Assembly (NCBI GenBank): GCA_900696645.1
Contig: CAADGV010000023.1
Span: forward strand, 62,001-126,000
Direction: 5' to 3'
DNA: 64,000 bases
From: an uncultured Chlorobiota bacterium
GTDB lineage: Bacteria; Bacteroidota; Ignavibacteria; UBA10030; UBA6906
Shown piece after piece: positions 16,962-25,474 of the stretch; positions within the stretch are counted from its first letter, which is position 1; each line of letters begins with the position of its first letter. A model generated the notes under the pieces. It was not told the origin of the DNA. It ran no database searches and saw only the letters and a list, made by a program, of their open reading frames with translations. A program made the position numbers and the translations under genes.

Positions 16962-18713
16962 ATGAACATTGCCATCGTGATGCTCGTATCGGGCATGGCA
17001 TTGGTATTGGCGTACAGGTACTATAGCAATTACATCAGCCGTGCTGTCGGAGTTGATTCGAACCGCCCGACACCGGCAACAACGAGAAACGACGGCGTTG
17101 ACTATGTCCCGACTCGCCCCCTGGTATTGTTCGGGCATCATTTTGCAGCAATAGCAGCGGCCGGTCCGATTGTCGGCCCGACTCTTGCGTTGTACTTCGG
17201 CTTTGTTCCCGCGTGGTTGTGGATCATGATCGGCGTTGTGTTTATCGGCGCTGTGCATGACTTCACGGCGTTGTTTGTTGCGGTCAGGGAAGGAGGGCGT
17301 TCCGTTGCGGAAGTCGCCCGCAAAACGCTCGGCAAGGCAGGGTTTACATTCTATATCGTGTTTGCAATTGTACTGTGTCTGTTGGTGATTGCAGCCTTTC
17401 TGCAACTCACGGCTGTTGCGCTAACATCCCTTTTGCCGCCCGATGATGTGAGCCTTGGTGCAACAACAGGCGGCATCCATTTGCTCGAGCATGATGGCGT
17501 GATGAAAGTACAAATCGGCGGCGTTGCATCGATGTCGGTGATTATCATGACGGTGCTTGCTCCGTTCATCGGTTGGATGATTTACAAGAAGCGTGCGAAT
17601 CTCTGGCTGATAACGGCAGTTGCGCTTGTCGTGTCGTTCGGATCGATCCTGTTCGGATATTATTATCCGGTCACACTCAACCCGAACAGCTGGATCATCA
17701 TCATCACTTGCTATGTCTTTTTCGCTTCATGGATTCCCGTCTGGATTGTTTTGCAGCCGCGTGACTTTGTGAATGCGCAAATTCTCTATCTCGGGCTTGC
17801 TTCGATGGTGGTCGGTGTTCTTGGAGCCGGAATCGGTGGCGCTGTCATCAATGTTCCGGCGTTCAACCTGGATGAAGCGTTCTCCGCCCCGAATCTTGGT
17901 CTCATCTGGCCGTTTCTTTTCATCACGATTGCATGTGGCGCTGCATCCGGCGCCCACGGACTTGTGTGCGGTGGAACATCCTGCAAGCAACTCTCGAATG
18001 AAAAACACGCCCGCCTCATCGGGTACGGTGGAATGTTGTTGGAGGGATTACTCGCGCTATGTGTGATCCTGCTGATTTCCGGCGGGATGGATTTTGAAAA
18101 ATACAAGAATCTTGTGTATCCCGCAGCCGGCGCCAGCAACGCGCCACTTGCGTTCGCGTTGGGACTCGGAAGCGTTCTCGAAACGGGCGTAGGCTTGCCG
18201 AAAGTGTTCGGCACTATCTGGGGAATCCTTTTGCTCGAAGGCTTTCTGGTTACGACTATTGATACGCTTGTTCGTCTTTCACGCTACTTACTTGAAGAAT
18301 TTTGGGTGACAGTTCTGGACAATCCTCCGGCGTGGCTCAAGAGCCCGATCACCAACAGTCTGTTGATTGTTGCCGGATTTCTTTCACTCACATTCACAAA
18401 TGCCTACCTGAAAATCTGGCCGATCTTCGGCGCGGCAAATCAACTTCTGGCCGCGCTTACGCTCATTGCTGTAACCGCATGGCTCGCACAAAAGGCAAAG
18501 ACGTACTGGTTTACCGCAATTCCGGCGGCGTTCATGGTTCTGACGACTCTGACGTCGCTTGTTATTCTGCTCGGCAGATACATCAGGCTCGAAAGCTGGA
18601 CGTTATTGGTGACGGACATCTTTCTTCTCGGGCTTGCGGTCGGGGTTGTGACTCTGACATTCCGCTATTTTTTCAATTTGCGCGCAAATTTAGCGGCACA
18701 GGTGGGGAAGTGA
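16962..18713 (+). CDS. Carbon starvation protein CstA family transporter
   Basis: A 583-residue inner membrane protein with about 14-16 hydrophobic segments. CstA features are GHHFAAIAAAGPIVGPTLA (residues about 57-75) and the VHDFTALFVAVREGGRSV loop. Family members import peptides or pyruvate during carbon limitation. It is shorter than E. coli CstA (about 700) but within the wider family range. SD AAGGGAG precedes the ATG. No two-component regulator of the CstA/BtsT type is adjacent. Confidence 0.9.
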   Translation: MNIAIVMLVSGMALVLAYRYYSNYISRAVGVDSNRPTPATTRNDGVDYVPTRPLVLFGHHFAAIAAAGPIVGPTLALYFGFVPAWLWIMIGVVFIGAVHDFTALFVAVREGGRSVAEVARKTLGKAGFTFYIVFAIVLCLLVIAAFLQLTAVALTSLLPPDDVSLGATTGGIHLLEHDGVMKVQIGGVASMSVIIMTVLAPFIGWMIYKKRANLWLITAVALVVSFGSILFGYYYPVTLNPNSWIIIITCYVFFASWIPVWIVLQPRDFVNAQILYLGLASMVVGVLGAGIGGAVINVPAFNLDEAFSAPNLGLIWPFLFITIACGAASGAHGLVCGGTSCKQLSNEKHARLIGYGGMLLEGLLALCVILLISGGMDFEKYKNLVYPAAGASNAPLAFALGLGSVLETGVGLPKVFGTIWGILLLEGFLVTTIDTLVRLSRYLLEEFWVTVLDNPPAWLKSPITNSLLIVAGFLSLTFTNAYLKIWPIFGAANQLLAALTLIAVTAWLAQKAKTYWFTAIPAAFMVLTTLTSLVILLGRYIRLESWTLLVTDIFLLGLAVGVVTLTFRYFFNLRANLAAQVGK

Positions 18714-18763
18714 TTCGGTGGATGCAATACGATTTCTCTTCATATTCTGAGTAGGAGGCTGTT

Positions 18764-19102
18764 ATGATAAAAAATGTGGTGATAGTTAGCATTTTACTTC
18801 TGGCAGGTTGTTTTTCTACAACCAGTACGGGGGAATATGGCAGAGATTTTCCCATTGAGCGGGCGAAGTCAATTGTAAAAAACGAAACGACGAAGGAGCA
18901 GGTGACTTCATTATTTGGGCGCCCGTTCAGCACAACGGTAAGCGATAGTGTCGAGACATGGACGTACTCGTATTCCAAATCGAAAGTGTCCGCAAGCCCA
19001 GGGAAAGCAAGCATGACATCAGATACTAAGGTGCTGTACATAATCTTCGATGTGTCTGGTCGAGTCAGCTCATTTACGGTGACTCAGTCGGGTCAAGATT
19101 GA
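18764..19102 (+). CDS. SmpA/BamE-like lipoprotein
   Basis: A 112-residue putative lipoprotein: the N-terminal hydrophobic stretch ends in a lipobox LLAGC (lipidated Cys about residue 16). The motif KSIVKNETTKEQVTSLFGRP, ending in a short beta-sheet (ETWTYSYS), resembles the SmpA/OmlA (BamE-like) fold used by several small outer membrane lipoproteins. The gene looks more AT-rich than its neighbours. GTAGGAGG precedes the ATG. It might assist outer membrane assembly; this is inference. Confidence 0.7.
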   Translation: MIKNVVIVSILLLAGCFSTTSTGEYGRDFPIERAKSIVKNETTKEQVTSLFGRPFSTTVSDSVETWTYSYSKSKVSASPGKASMTSDTKVLYIIFDVSGRVSSFTVTQSGQD

Positions 19103-19175
19103 CTTTAAAGGGATATTGTACTTGCATTGTGAATATTTCAAGTTCGGCGTCTCTCAATCAAAAGGAATGAAATAA

Positions 19176-19976
19176 GTGGAATTTGATTTCATGGAATGGC
19201 TCAATCTGGCCCTGCGCTGGATTCACATCTTTGCAGGTATCATGTGGGTTGGAGCGACCTTCTTTTTCACGTGGCTCGACGGCCGGTTCTCTGAAGGAGA
19301 ACGCAAATCAGGCGAAGGCTCAAATGTCTGGATGGTTCACAGCGGAGGATTTTATGTTGTCGGGAAGCAAAAGGCCCCACGCATTGTTCCCGGACAATTG
19401 CATTGGTTTCGTTGGGAGGCGGCCATAACATGGGCGAGCGGCTTTCTTCTTCTCATCTACCTCTACTACTTCGGCGGCTTAATGGTGGATGAAACGATGG
19501 ATCATCCGACTGCCGTGCTTCTCGGTGTTGTGCTGCTGATTCTCTCATGGCCTGTATATGATTTTTTATGGAAGTCGCCCCTTGCAAAAGACGAACGACT
19601 GGGAACAGCCATTTCATTTCTGTTAGTGGTCGGGCTTGCGTATCTGTTGCACCAATTCATGGGCCCGCGAGCGGCGTACATTCACGTCGGTGCAGTTCTT
19701 GGCGGACTCATGGCGGCGAATGTTTGGATGGTGATCATTCCGTCGCAGCGAAGAATGGTTGCTGCGTTAAGTCAGGGCAAAGAACCGGATAAGAATCTGG
19801 CGCAACGGTCAAAAGGTCGATCAAAACACAATACATTCATGGCTGTTTCGGTTGTGTTCTTGATGATCAGCAACCACTTCCCGACAATCACGTATGGCGC
19901 AACAGAAAACTGGATTGTGCTGTCGATTATGGTGGGAGTAGGATGGGGAGTAGCGAAGATCATTCGTCGGGCTTAA
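19176..19976 (+). CDS. PuuD-like (urate hydroxylase N-terminal domain) membrane protein
   Basis: A 266-residue integral membrane protein with about seven helices. The opening MEWLNLALRWIHIFAGIMWVG, WIHIFAG in particular, and the later GHxWxF-like QLHWFRWEAAITW segment match the N-terminal domain of PuuD-type proteins. Proteobacterial PuuD carries a C-terminal cytochrome c domain; no CXXCH is present here, so this is the membrane part only. A GTG start at 19176 follows AAAGGA by 9 bp; an ATG at 19191 is an alternative. No other urate genes are adjacent. Confidence 0.72.
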   Translation: MEFDFMEWLNLALRWIHIFAGIMWVGATFFFTWLDGRFSEGERKSGEGSNVWMVHSGGFYVVGKQKAPRIVPGQLHWFRWEAAITWASGFLLLIYLYYFGGLMVDETMDHPTAVLLGVVLLILSWPVYDFLWKSPLAKDERLGTAISFLLVVGLAYLLHQFMGPRAAYIHVGAVLGGLMAANVWMVIIPSQRRMVAALSQGKEPDKNLAQRSKGRSKHNTFMAVSVVFLMISNHFPTITYGATENWIVLSIMVGVGWGVAKIIRRA

Positions 19977-20016
19977 TCGAGACTCAAGAAGTTCAACTTC
20001 CGTCATAAGAGATACT

Positions 20017-20376
20017 ATGCCGATACATATTGCGAAGCCCTCTATCATCGAAGCTGCCGGCAACAAGCCGAAGATTATCGAGGAGTATGTAGGCCGCGTC
20101 AACTCGGGAACGTCCGACGCCAGCGTTGCACGAATGCGCAGTCCCGGCGGCTGGGTAGAGCCCGGGCAAACCCCTGAGTTCAACGAGTTCACCGTTGTGC
20201 TGAAGGGGATGTTGCGCGTGACAACGCGTGAGGGCGTTACTGACGTCGAAGCCGGACAAGCCATCATCACACAAAAAGGGGAATGGGTTCAGTACAGTAC
20301 GCCAAGACCGGAAGGAGCGGAATACGTGGCCGTGTGCCTGCCCGCGTTTTCGATGGAGTTGGTACACAGAGACTAA
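20017..20376 (+). CDS. Cupin-domain protein
   Basis: A 119-residue single-domain cupin. The region about 45-110 forms the beta-barrel, with PGQTPEFNEFTVVLKGMLRV and VEAGQAIITQKGEW. The usual metal-binding His pair of motif 1 is replaced by a Gln/Glu arrangement (TPEFNE), so metal binding is uncertain. It lies 40 bp after the PuuD-like gene and probably shares its transcript. Substrate not recognised. Confidence 0.82.
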   Translation: MPIHIAKPSIIEAAGNKPKIIEEYVGRVNSGTSDASVARMRSPGGWVEPGQTPEFNEFTVVLKGMLRVTTREGVTDVEAGQAIITQKGEWVQYSTPRPEGAEYVAVCLPAFSMELVHRD

Positions 20377-20825
20377 CGCGCCAAGCACTTGTTGTGCCGG
20401 TTGTTGTATTTCTTCAGCAGCGAACAGTAAACGGCTTGTTCTCTTCGGCATGCTCCCACGGCATCATTCGGCGGAAAGGCGGAATGAGTGCAATCGAAAT
20501 CGCAGAACTGCGGCAGGTCTTGAGTCTTCGTTCGTCTCTTTTTGGTTGATGGTTTAGATGGCACGTGTGTACGGAATTTTCTCAGTGAAACTTGCCGGAT
20601 TGACTGAGTAAAAGTACATAGTTCTGACAAAAAAAGTTGTCCCCGACATGCCGGAGGTGGACCCGTCATGCGGGGACAGACGGAAATCGTGAGTTCCCCT
20701 GACTTTCTCCCCTTCTCACGCGATTTCCTTCTTTGACCACAATTCCCCGGTGACCGCTGGTGGAGCGATGATCCGGGCTTGTGAGAACCGCTGAAAGAAA
20801 AGATGCGGTTCACATCAATCTTACT
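20377..20825. other. Intergenic region between cupin gene and histidine kinase
   Basis: A 449-bp gap between convergent genes. It holds the minus-strand terminator at 20629-20678 and a short inverted repeat (CTCAGT 20581-20586 with ACTGAG 20603-20608). A possible 21-codon frame at 20484-20549 with weak SD-like bases looks accidental. Nothing else was recognised. Confidence 0.6.
20629..20678 (-). terminator. Intrinsic terminator of the minus-strand signalling cluster
   Basis: Read on the minus strand, TGTCCCCG (20678-20671) pairs with CGGGGACA (20645-20638), extended by a CATG/CATG step after a one-base bulge. The stem is followed by AAC and seven T residues (20635-20629). It lies about 150 bp past the histidine kinase stop codon. 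Confidence 0.8.
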
Positions 20826-22034
20826 TCAATTCCTCGTCTCGGACGCCTCTTCATACTTGCCATCAAATACCTGCCGGACTGCCCGCACAATCTCATCGCC
20901 ATGAAACGGTTTCTGCACTACTCTTTTCGCCCCGGCGCGTAGCAGGTTTTCACGAGTGCTTGGTTCAAGATATCCGCTTGAGAAAATGAAGTTCATTCCC
21001 GGCCTGGAATTCTTCATCTTCATGAAAATCTCCAATCCGTTTTGATGAGGAAGCCCGATATCGGTGAATACAAGATCAATCTCGTGTCCGCTTGCCCTGA
21101 AGATATCCATTGCCTCCTGCCCGTCTTCAGCCGAAAACACTCTGTAGCCAAATTCTTGTAGGGTAGAGGCGAGAAGTTCGCGCAGCATTCGTTCATCCTC
21201 AACAATAAGAATGGTTTCGCTTCCGCGGAGATTGTGCATTGTTGCCGGTTCTTTGTGCCCGGCGTTGCTTTGAACATCGGCAGGGATGTACAGGGAGAAT
21301 GTAGCCCCTTCGCCCAAGTCACTTTCAACCTGCACATATCCCCGCAATGTTCGTGTAATGCCGTGTACTACCGATAAGCCAAGACCTGCGGCTTGATTCT
21401 TTGTGGTAAAGAACGGTTCAAACGCCCGCCGCTTTGTCTGCTCATCCATTCCCTTGCCTGTATCGGCAACGCTCAAACAGATGTAGTTGTTTCCTTGAGC
21501 TTCGGGAAAAAGAGCACGGACATTGTCACCCTTGATTGCCTTCGTCCGTATCGTTATGCTGCCGCTTCCCTGACCGTCAATGATTGCATCACGCGCATTG
21601 AGCGCGAGGTTCAGAAGAGCCTGATGCAATGCAGTCCGGTCGGCAGCCGATTGCGGAAGTTCTTCCTGCAAATCCGTTACGACAGAAATTCCCGCAGGAA
21701 GAATTCCGGAGAACATTTCGACAAACTTCTTCACTTCATCATTGAGCTGAACGTGGACAATGCCGTCGGCTGCTGTACCCGAGAATGCAAGCAATTGCCG
21801 GACAAGGAGTGAGCCGCGGCCGATGGCCGCGTTGATCGCGGCAAGGCGCTTCTTGATCCCTTCGTCCTGCGGGACTGACTTGCCAAGCAATGCCACGTGT
21901 CCTTGAATAATGCTTAACAGATTGTCGAAATCCTGCGCAATGCCGCCGGCAAGAATGCCGATGTTCTCCAGCCTTCTGGATTGGCGAACATGTTCCTCAA
22001 GTGATTGGTGCATACCTTGCATTGATGAGTGCAT
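20826..22034 (-). CDS. Hybrid histidine kinase lacking the phospho-accepting His
   Basis: A 402-residue cytoplasmic protein: dimerisation helix (about 10-70), HATPase domain (about 130-260) with N box NLALNARDAI, G1 DTGKGMD and G2 GLGLSVVHGI, then a receiver domain (about 285-400) with ILIVEDE, acceptor DLVFTDIGLP and the Lys in VQKPFHG. The H box reads GGIAQDFDNLL instead of GGIAHDFNNLL, so residue 34 is Gln and autophosphorylation in the usual way is not possible. There is no sensor or membrane domain. I chose the ATG at 22034; a longer frame would start with TTG inside the upstream gene. Confidence 0.85.
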   Translation of the reverse strand: MHSSMQGMHQSLEEHVRQSRRLENIGILAGGIAQDFDNLLSIIQGHVALLGKSVPQDEGIKKRLAAINAAIGRGSLLVRQLLAFSGTAADGIVHVQLNDEVKKFVEMFSGILPAGISVVTDLQEELPQSAADRTALHQALLNLALNARDAIIDGQGSGSITIRTKAIKGDNVRALFPEAQGNNYICLSVADTGKGMDEQTKRRAFEPFFTTKNQAAGLGLSVVHGITRTLRGYVQVESDLGEGATFSLYIPADVQSNAGHKEPATMHNLRGSETILIVEDERMLRELLASTLQEFGYRVFSAEDGQEAMDIFRASGHEIDLVFTDIGLPHQNGLEIFMKMKNSRPGMNFIFSSGYLEPSTRENLLRAGAKRVVQKPFHGDEIVRAVRQVFDGKYEEASETRN

Positions 22035-22044
22035 TGGCGAAGTC

Positions 22045-22488
22045 TTATATCGTAACTGCAACAGTTGAACTGACCGCAAGCTCGCGGTTCTTTGATGCCA
22101 GATCCTTCAGCAGGGTAATCAGCTCGCCAAACTGCGTTGTTTTGTGAAAGAAATAATCAACCCCCATCCTCATGCTGACTCTCCGGTATTGCTCATACGG
22201 GTAGTTGGTCATGACAATGGCGACCGTCGGTGTGTACATGTTGCTTTTCACCATCCGCAATACATCAAACCCTGTTCCGACACGCAACCGGATATCGAGC
22301 ACGACAACATCGGGCTGTGTTCTTTCTATTGCCTCCATTGCTTCGATGGCAGAACTTGTCTTGCCCACCATCTCGACACCCTCGATTCTGCCGACTGCCT
22401 CGCTGAAGCGGGCAACAAACAGCGACGATTTATCCACGATGAATACTTTCAATCTCTCGCTCCCGACCACTGAACACGTTTCGACCAT
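22045..22488 (-). CDS. Single-domain response regulator
   Basis: A 147-residue receiver domain with no output domain. Acceptor Asp lies in VVVLDIRL, the switch Thr in VMTNY and the conserved Lys in FFHKTTQ. The N-terminal acidic pair is incomplete (IVDKSS, one Asp). It ends 10 bp before the start of the hybrid kinase, so the two are likely coupled. Such stand-alone receivers act by protein contact or as phosphate relays. With the neighbouring kinase lacking its His, its phosphate source is unclear. Confidence 0.85.
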   Translation of the reverse strand: MVETCSVVGSERLKVFIVDKSSLFVARFSEAVGRIEGVEMVGKTSSAIEAMEAIERTQPDVVVLDIRLRVGTGFDVLRMVKSNMYTPTVAIVMTNYPYEQYRRVSMRMGVDYFFHKTTQFGELITLLKDLASKNRELAVSSTVAVTI

Positions 22489-22583
22489 TTCTACCCCGAA
22501 TGTTTCTTGCTCAAGATAAACATTCCTTTGTCATGTGAATATCAATGAGGCAATCGTATTTTGGTAGGAGAATGGCAGGTCGT

Positions 22584-22612
22584 ATTATAGGCGTTTGTCC
22601 TATAACACGAAG
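22584..22612 (-). promoter_or_regulatory. Putative promoter with overlapping inverted repeat
   Basis: On the minus strand a perfect TATAAT (22589-22584) overlaps one arm of the 7-bp inverted repeat TTATAGG/CCTATAA (arms 22585-22591 and 22599-22605, 7-bp spacer). A weak -35 (CTTCGT) would lie 17 bp upstream. This layout suggests a repressed or regulated promoter driving the receiver-kinase pair at 22488-20826. Confidence 0.4.
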
Positions 22613-22676
22613 CTGTGATGTGAAGATACTTCGCTGGCTGCTGTGGAAAGAGGGAGCCGGAGGGCTGCGGGTTTTT

Positions 22677-23306
22677 CTACTCCGTCAGCTTGTGCTCAAA
22701 AACGTACTGCATAATATCGGCGTTGTTGTGCAGATTCATTTTTTCGAGAATATGTGTCCGGTGAGTGCTGATGGTCTTGACGCTGCGGTTGAGAAGTTCG
22801 GCGATTTCGCCTACCGTCTTCCCGCTTCCGATCAGCTTGAAGATCTCAAACTCACGGTCCGAAAGACGTTCATGGGGTGTTGAGACGATTCCATCATCAA
22901 CAGCTTCGGCAAGTTTTTCGGCAACTGCCGCGTTGATGTATTTTCCGCCGGAGGCGATTTTACGGAGGGCATCGACGAGTTCTTTTGCCGCGCTGCTTTT
23001 TGTGAGGTAACCTGCCGCGCCGGCTTTGATAACGCGGACAGCGAACTGATCCTCGGGATACATACTCAAAATCAAAACGGGTAGCTTGGGATGTTTCACT
23101 CGAAGTTCCTTCAGTACGTCGAGCCCGCTGCGACCCGGCAGATTGATGTCCAGCACCAGAACATCCCACGGCCGCATTTCAATCTGCTCGAAAATCTCCA
23201 CTGCATTCTTAGCCTCGCCGATAGTGCCGATTTCCGGCGCTTCGCTCAGCATGTACTTGATTCCCTCCCGAATCAACTGATGATCATCTGCAATAAGAAC
23301 ATCCAT
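22677..23306 (-). CDS. NarL/FixJ-family response regulator
   Basis: A 209-residue two-domain regulator. The receiver (1-120) has DVLIADDHQL, acceptor VLVLDINLPG, switch Ser in LILSMYP and Lys in YLTKSS. The LuxR-type helix-turn-helix (about 145-205) starts with LSDREFEIFKLIGSGKTVGE and has VKTISTHRTHILEKMNL as recognition region. All phosphorylation residues are intact. It lies 72 bp downstream of the epimerase gene stop, on the same strand. Target genes are unknown. Confidence 0.92.
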   Translation of the reverse strand: MDVLIADDHQLIREGIKYMLSEAPEIGTIGEAKNAVEIFEQIEMRPWDVLVLDINLPGRSGLDVLKELRVKHPKLPVLILSMYPEDQFAVRVIKAGAAGYLTKSSAAKELVDALRKIASGGKYINAAVAEKLAEAVDDGIVSTPHERLSDREFEIFKLIGSGKTVGEIAELLNRSVKTISTHRTHILEKMNLHNNADIMQYVFEHKLTE

Positions 23307-23377
23307 GACTCTTCTCCTGTGTCATGCGGAGGAGGTACGCACGATGTCGTGCAGACACGTGCATGGGAATACAAATA

Positions 23378-24358
23378 CTACATAAGTCCTTTCATCCGAT
23401 ACCAGGAGTAGGCCCGGCGAACTGTGTCCTCGAAAGGTGTGATGGTGTAATGCAATTCACGCGTCGCCTTCTCGCATGAAAACCAGTTATATCTTCCGGC
23501 TCCCGAGACGAGATCTTGCGTTATAATCGGCTCTGTGCCGATGAGTTTGCTTCCCCGCTCAATAATTTTTGCCGCAAGCCGGAGTGCGGGTAGAGGGAGT
23601 TTAGCAACGGGTGAAAACCCGCCGACGATGCGTGCCGTTCGCCGGAACACTTCCTTGTGTGTGAGATTTTCTCCGGCGAGAATGTACCGCTCGCCGCTGC
23701 GTCCATTCTCGGCGGCAGCGATGTGTCCCTTCACAACATCGCCAACGTACACGACATTCATTCCACCCTCAACATACATGAATACCTGCCACTTCTTTAC
23801 CCTTCGGAGGATATCGCCGCCATGAAAGTGAATGTCGCGTTCTCCCACAATAACAGACGGGTTCACGATAACTGCATCCAATCCCTGCTTGACGCCATTC
23901 AGAACCTCTTCTTCAGATTTATGTTTCGAATACTTGTATCCCCACGTTTTTGGCCAGTTGAACGGCGTTTCCTCCGTTGCCAGTGCGCCGTTAATCGGGT
24001 AGCCTAGTGCTGCAATCGAACTTGTGTGAACAAGTCTCTGAACTCCTGACGCAAGACAAGCGTGAACAATGTTTCGTGTTCCGCCTACGTTGATCTCGCG
24101 TTGGAGCTCAGCCTTCTCTTTTTCGAACGTCACCAGCGCAGCAGTATGGAACACAGTATCGCATCCCTTCATCGCCTTCTTCAACGACTCGCAATCCCTG
24201 ACATCTCCGATAACATGCTCAACATCTATTCCTTCAATCGCCCTCATGTCGGAACTCTCGCGACGGAGAATCCTGACGTTGCATCCCTTTTCCAACAACG
24301 CTTCCGCAAGATTCGACCCGACAAAACCTGTTCCCCCCGTCACCAGAACGTTCTTCAT
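23378..24358 (-). CDS. NAD(P)-dependent epimerase / dihydroflavonol-reductase-like SDR
   Basis: A 326-residue extended short-chain dehydrogenase. Cofactor site VTGGTGFVGSNLAEAL at residues 5-20; the active site has Ser in HTSSIAALG and YKYSKHKSEEEVL containing the YxxxK pair. It resembles hopanoid-associated or dihydroflavonol-4-reductase-like sugar epimerases; the substrate cannot be set from sequence. Its ATG overlaps the stop codon of the upstream alpha/beta hydrolase by 4 bp (ATGA), a sign of coupling. Confidence 0.88.
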   Translation of the reverse strand: MKNVLVTGGTGFVGSNLAEALLEKGCNVRILRRESSDMRAIEGIDVEHVIGDVRDCESLKKAMKGCDTVFHTAALVTFEKEKAELQREINVGGTRNIVHACLASGVQRLVHTSSIAALGYPINGALATEETPFNWPKTWGYKYSKHKSEEEVLNGVKQGLDAVIVNPSVIVGERDIHFHGGDILRRVKKWQVFMYVEGGMNVVYVGDVVKGHIAAAENGRSGERYILAGENLTHKEVFRRTARIVGGFSPVAKLPLPALRLAAKIIERGSKLIGTEPIITQDLVSGAGRYNWFSCEKATRELHYTITPFEDTVRRAYSWYRMKGLM

Positions 24359-25158
24359 GACTTCCTTATGCGTTCGAGAAAAGCGAGAAGGTGACGATTG
24401 AACGCTTCCGTATTCTCGAGGTTACTCATATGTGCTGCCTTCGGGATGATATGCATCTCGGAGCCGGCGATCTTTTCGTGCATCATGTACGATTGCGCCG
24501 GAGGCGTTGTTACATCATGTTCGCCAACCAGGATAAGTGTCGGGATTGTTATGTTCGACAGGGATGGCGTCGTGTCTGTTCGGGCTGCGAGTGCCAGCAA
24601 TGTGCCCGCAATGCTGAGAGGGGGTGTTGCCGAAATAATCTTCTTGATAAATGAGATGGCATCCGGATTTGTCTTGAACGTTTCCGCGGCGAATACATTT
24701 TTGACAAACGCCTCGGCAAAAACCTCTGATCCGTGTTCACGCACACCCTTCATGCTCTCGAAACGCTTCAGCTTTCCCTCGTTCGTGTCGGCTTCGCTTT
24801 TTGTATCGCAAAGAACCGCCGCTATGAAGCGTTGGGGATTTCGCTCAAGCGCCCTGAGTGTGATGTAGCCCCCCATCGAAAGCCCGACGATGATTGTCTT
24901 CTCAATCTGAAGGTAGTCGAGCAACGCAATCAGATCATCGACGTGATGCTCAATGGTGAATTGCCCTTCGCCCACATAGCTTTTTCCATGGCCGCGAATA
25001 TCATAAGCGACGGCGCGAAAATCCTTTTTCAGAAGTTCAATCTGATTCGTCCACATTTCGTGGCTGAAAGGAAATCCGTGAAGAAAAATAACGGGAGTCG
25101 GGGCATGTGATCCTTCATCAACATAGTAAAAGGGAACGCCGTTGAGGTATGCGAACAT
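24355..25158 (-). CDS. Alpha/beta-fold hydrolase
   Basis: A 267-residue esterase/lactonase-like enzyme. HGFPFSHEMW forms the oxyanion region; the nucleophile elbow GLSMGG carries the catalytic Ser. The Asp is probably in LVGEHDVTTP and the His in PKAAHMSNLE. The start at 25158 has GGAG 6 bp upstream on the minus strand and begins MFAYLNGVPFYYVDEG, the usual family start. It heads the minus-strand cluster ending with the histidine kinase. Substrate unknown. Confidence 0.9.
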   Translation of the reverse strand: MFAYLNGVPFYYVDEGSHAPTPVIFLHGFPFSHEMWTNQIELLKKDFRAVAYDIRGHGKSYVGEGQFTIEHHVDDLIALLDYLQIEKTIIVGLSMGGYITLRALERNPQRFIAAVLCDTKSEADTNEGKLKRFESMKGVREHGSEVFAEAFVKNVFAAETFKTNPDAISFIKKIISATPPLSIAGTLLALAARTDTTPSLSNITIPTLILVGEHDVTTPPAQSYMMHEKIAGSEMHIIPKAAHMSNLENTEAFNRHLLAFLERIRKS

Positions 25159-25474
25159 GGAAGTCTCCTGAAAGGGTACACTCAACGATATTGAAATCAA
25201 ACAAGAGGCGCAAGGTGCTCGCATGTAGTCGAAAAACGACATTCAGCTGCCCGCGGAAACACAATGTCCCACAGAGATTTCGTATAGGAATGGCGTCAAA
25301 GGCACAAGTATCAGGTTGGAATGTGACATTCATCTTGATTGTCTCTGCCCCTCTGTGCCTCCGTGGCAAAACGAGTTGGGGTTTCCAGACCGTATGCCGA
25401 TCCGTTTGCCCATCATACCAGCGTTGCGTATATTGAAACATCTTCACACACATTCTCACCAAAGGAGACCAACA
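25159..25474. other. Divergent intergenic region
   Basis: A 316-bp region between the alpha/beta hydrolase (minus) and M20 peptidase (plus) genes, so it should hold promoters for both; none stands out. It contains CTCTGTGCCTCCGTGG (25351-25366), a word like the repetitive CTCTGTG-type elements scattered in many environmental genomes; see findings. AAAGGAG at 25461-25467 is the peptidase RBS. Confidence 0.5.

Noticed and set aside
20373-20813. A 146-codon minus-strand frame in the gap before the histidine kinase gene
   Set aside because: It would run through a clear intrinsic terminator and has no RBS or recognisable sequence.
24355-25242. Longer N-terminus for the alpha/beta hydrolase
   Set aside because: The extension has no RBS, whereas the ATG at 25158 has GGAG at good spacing and the expected family start.
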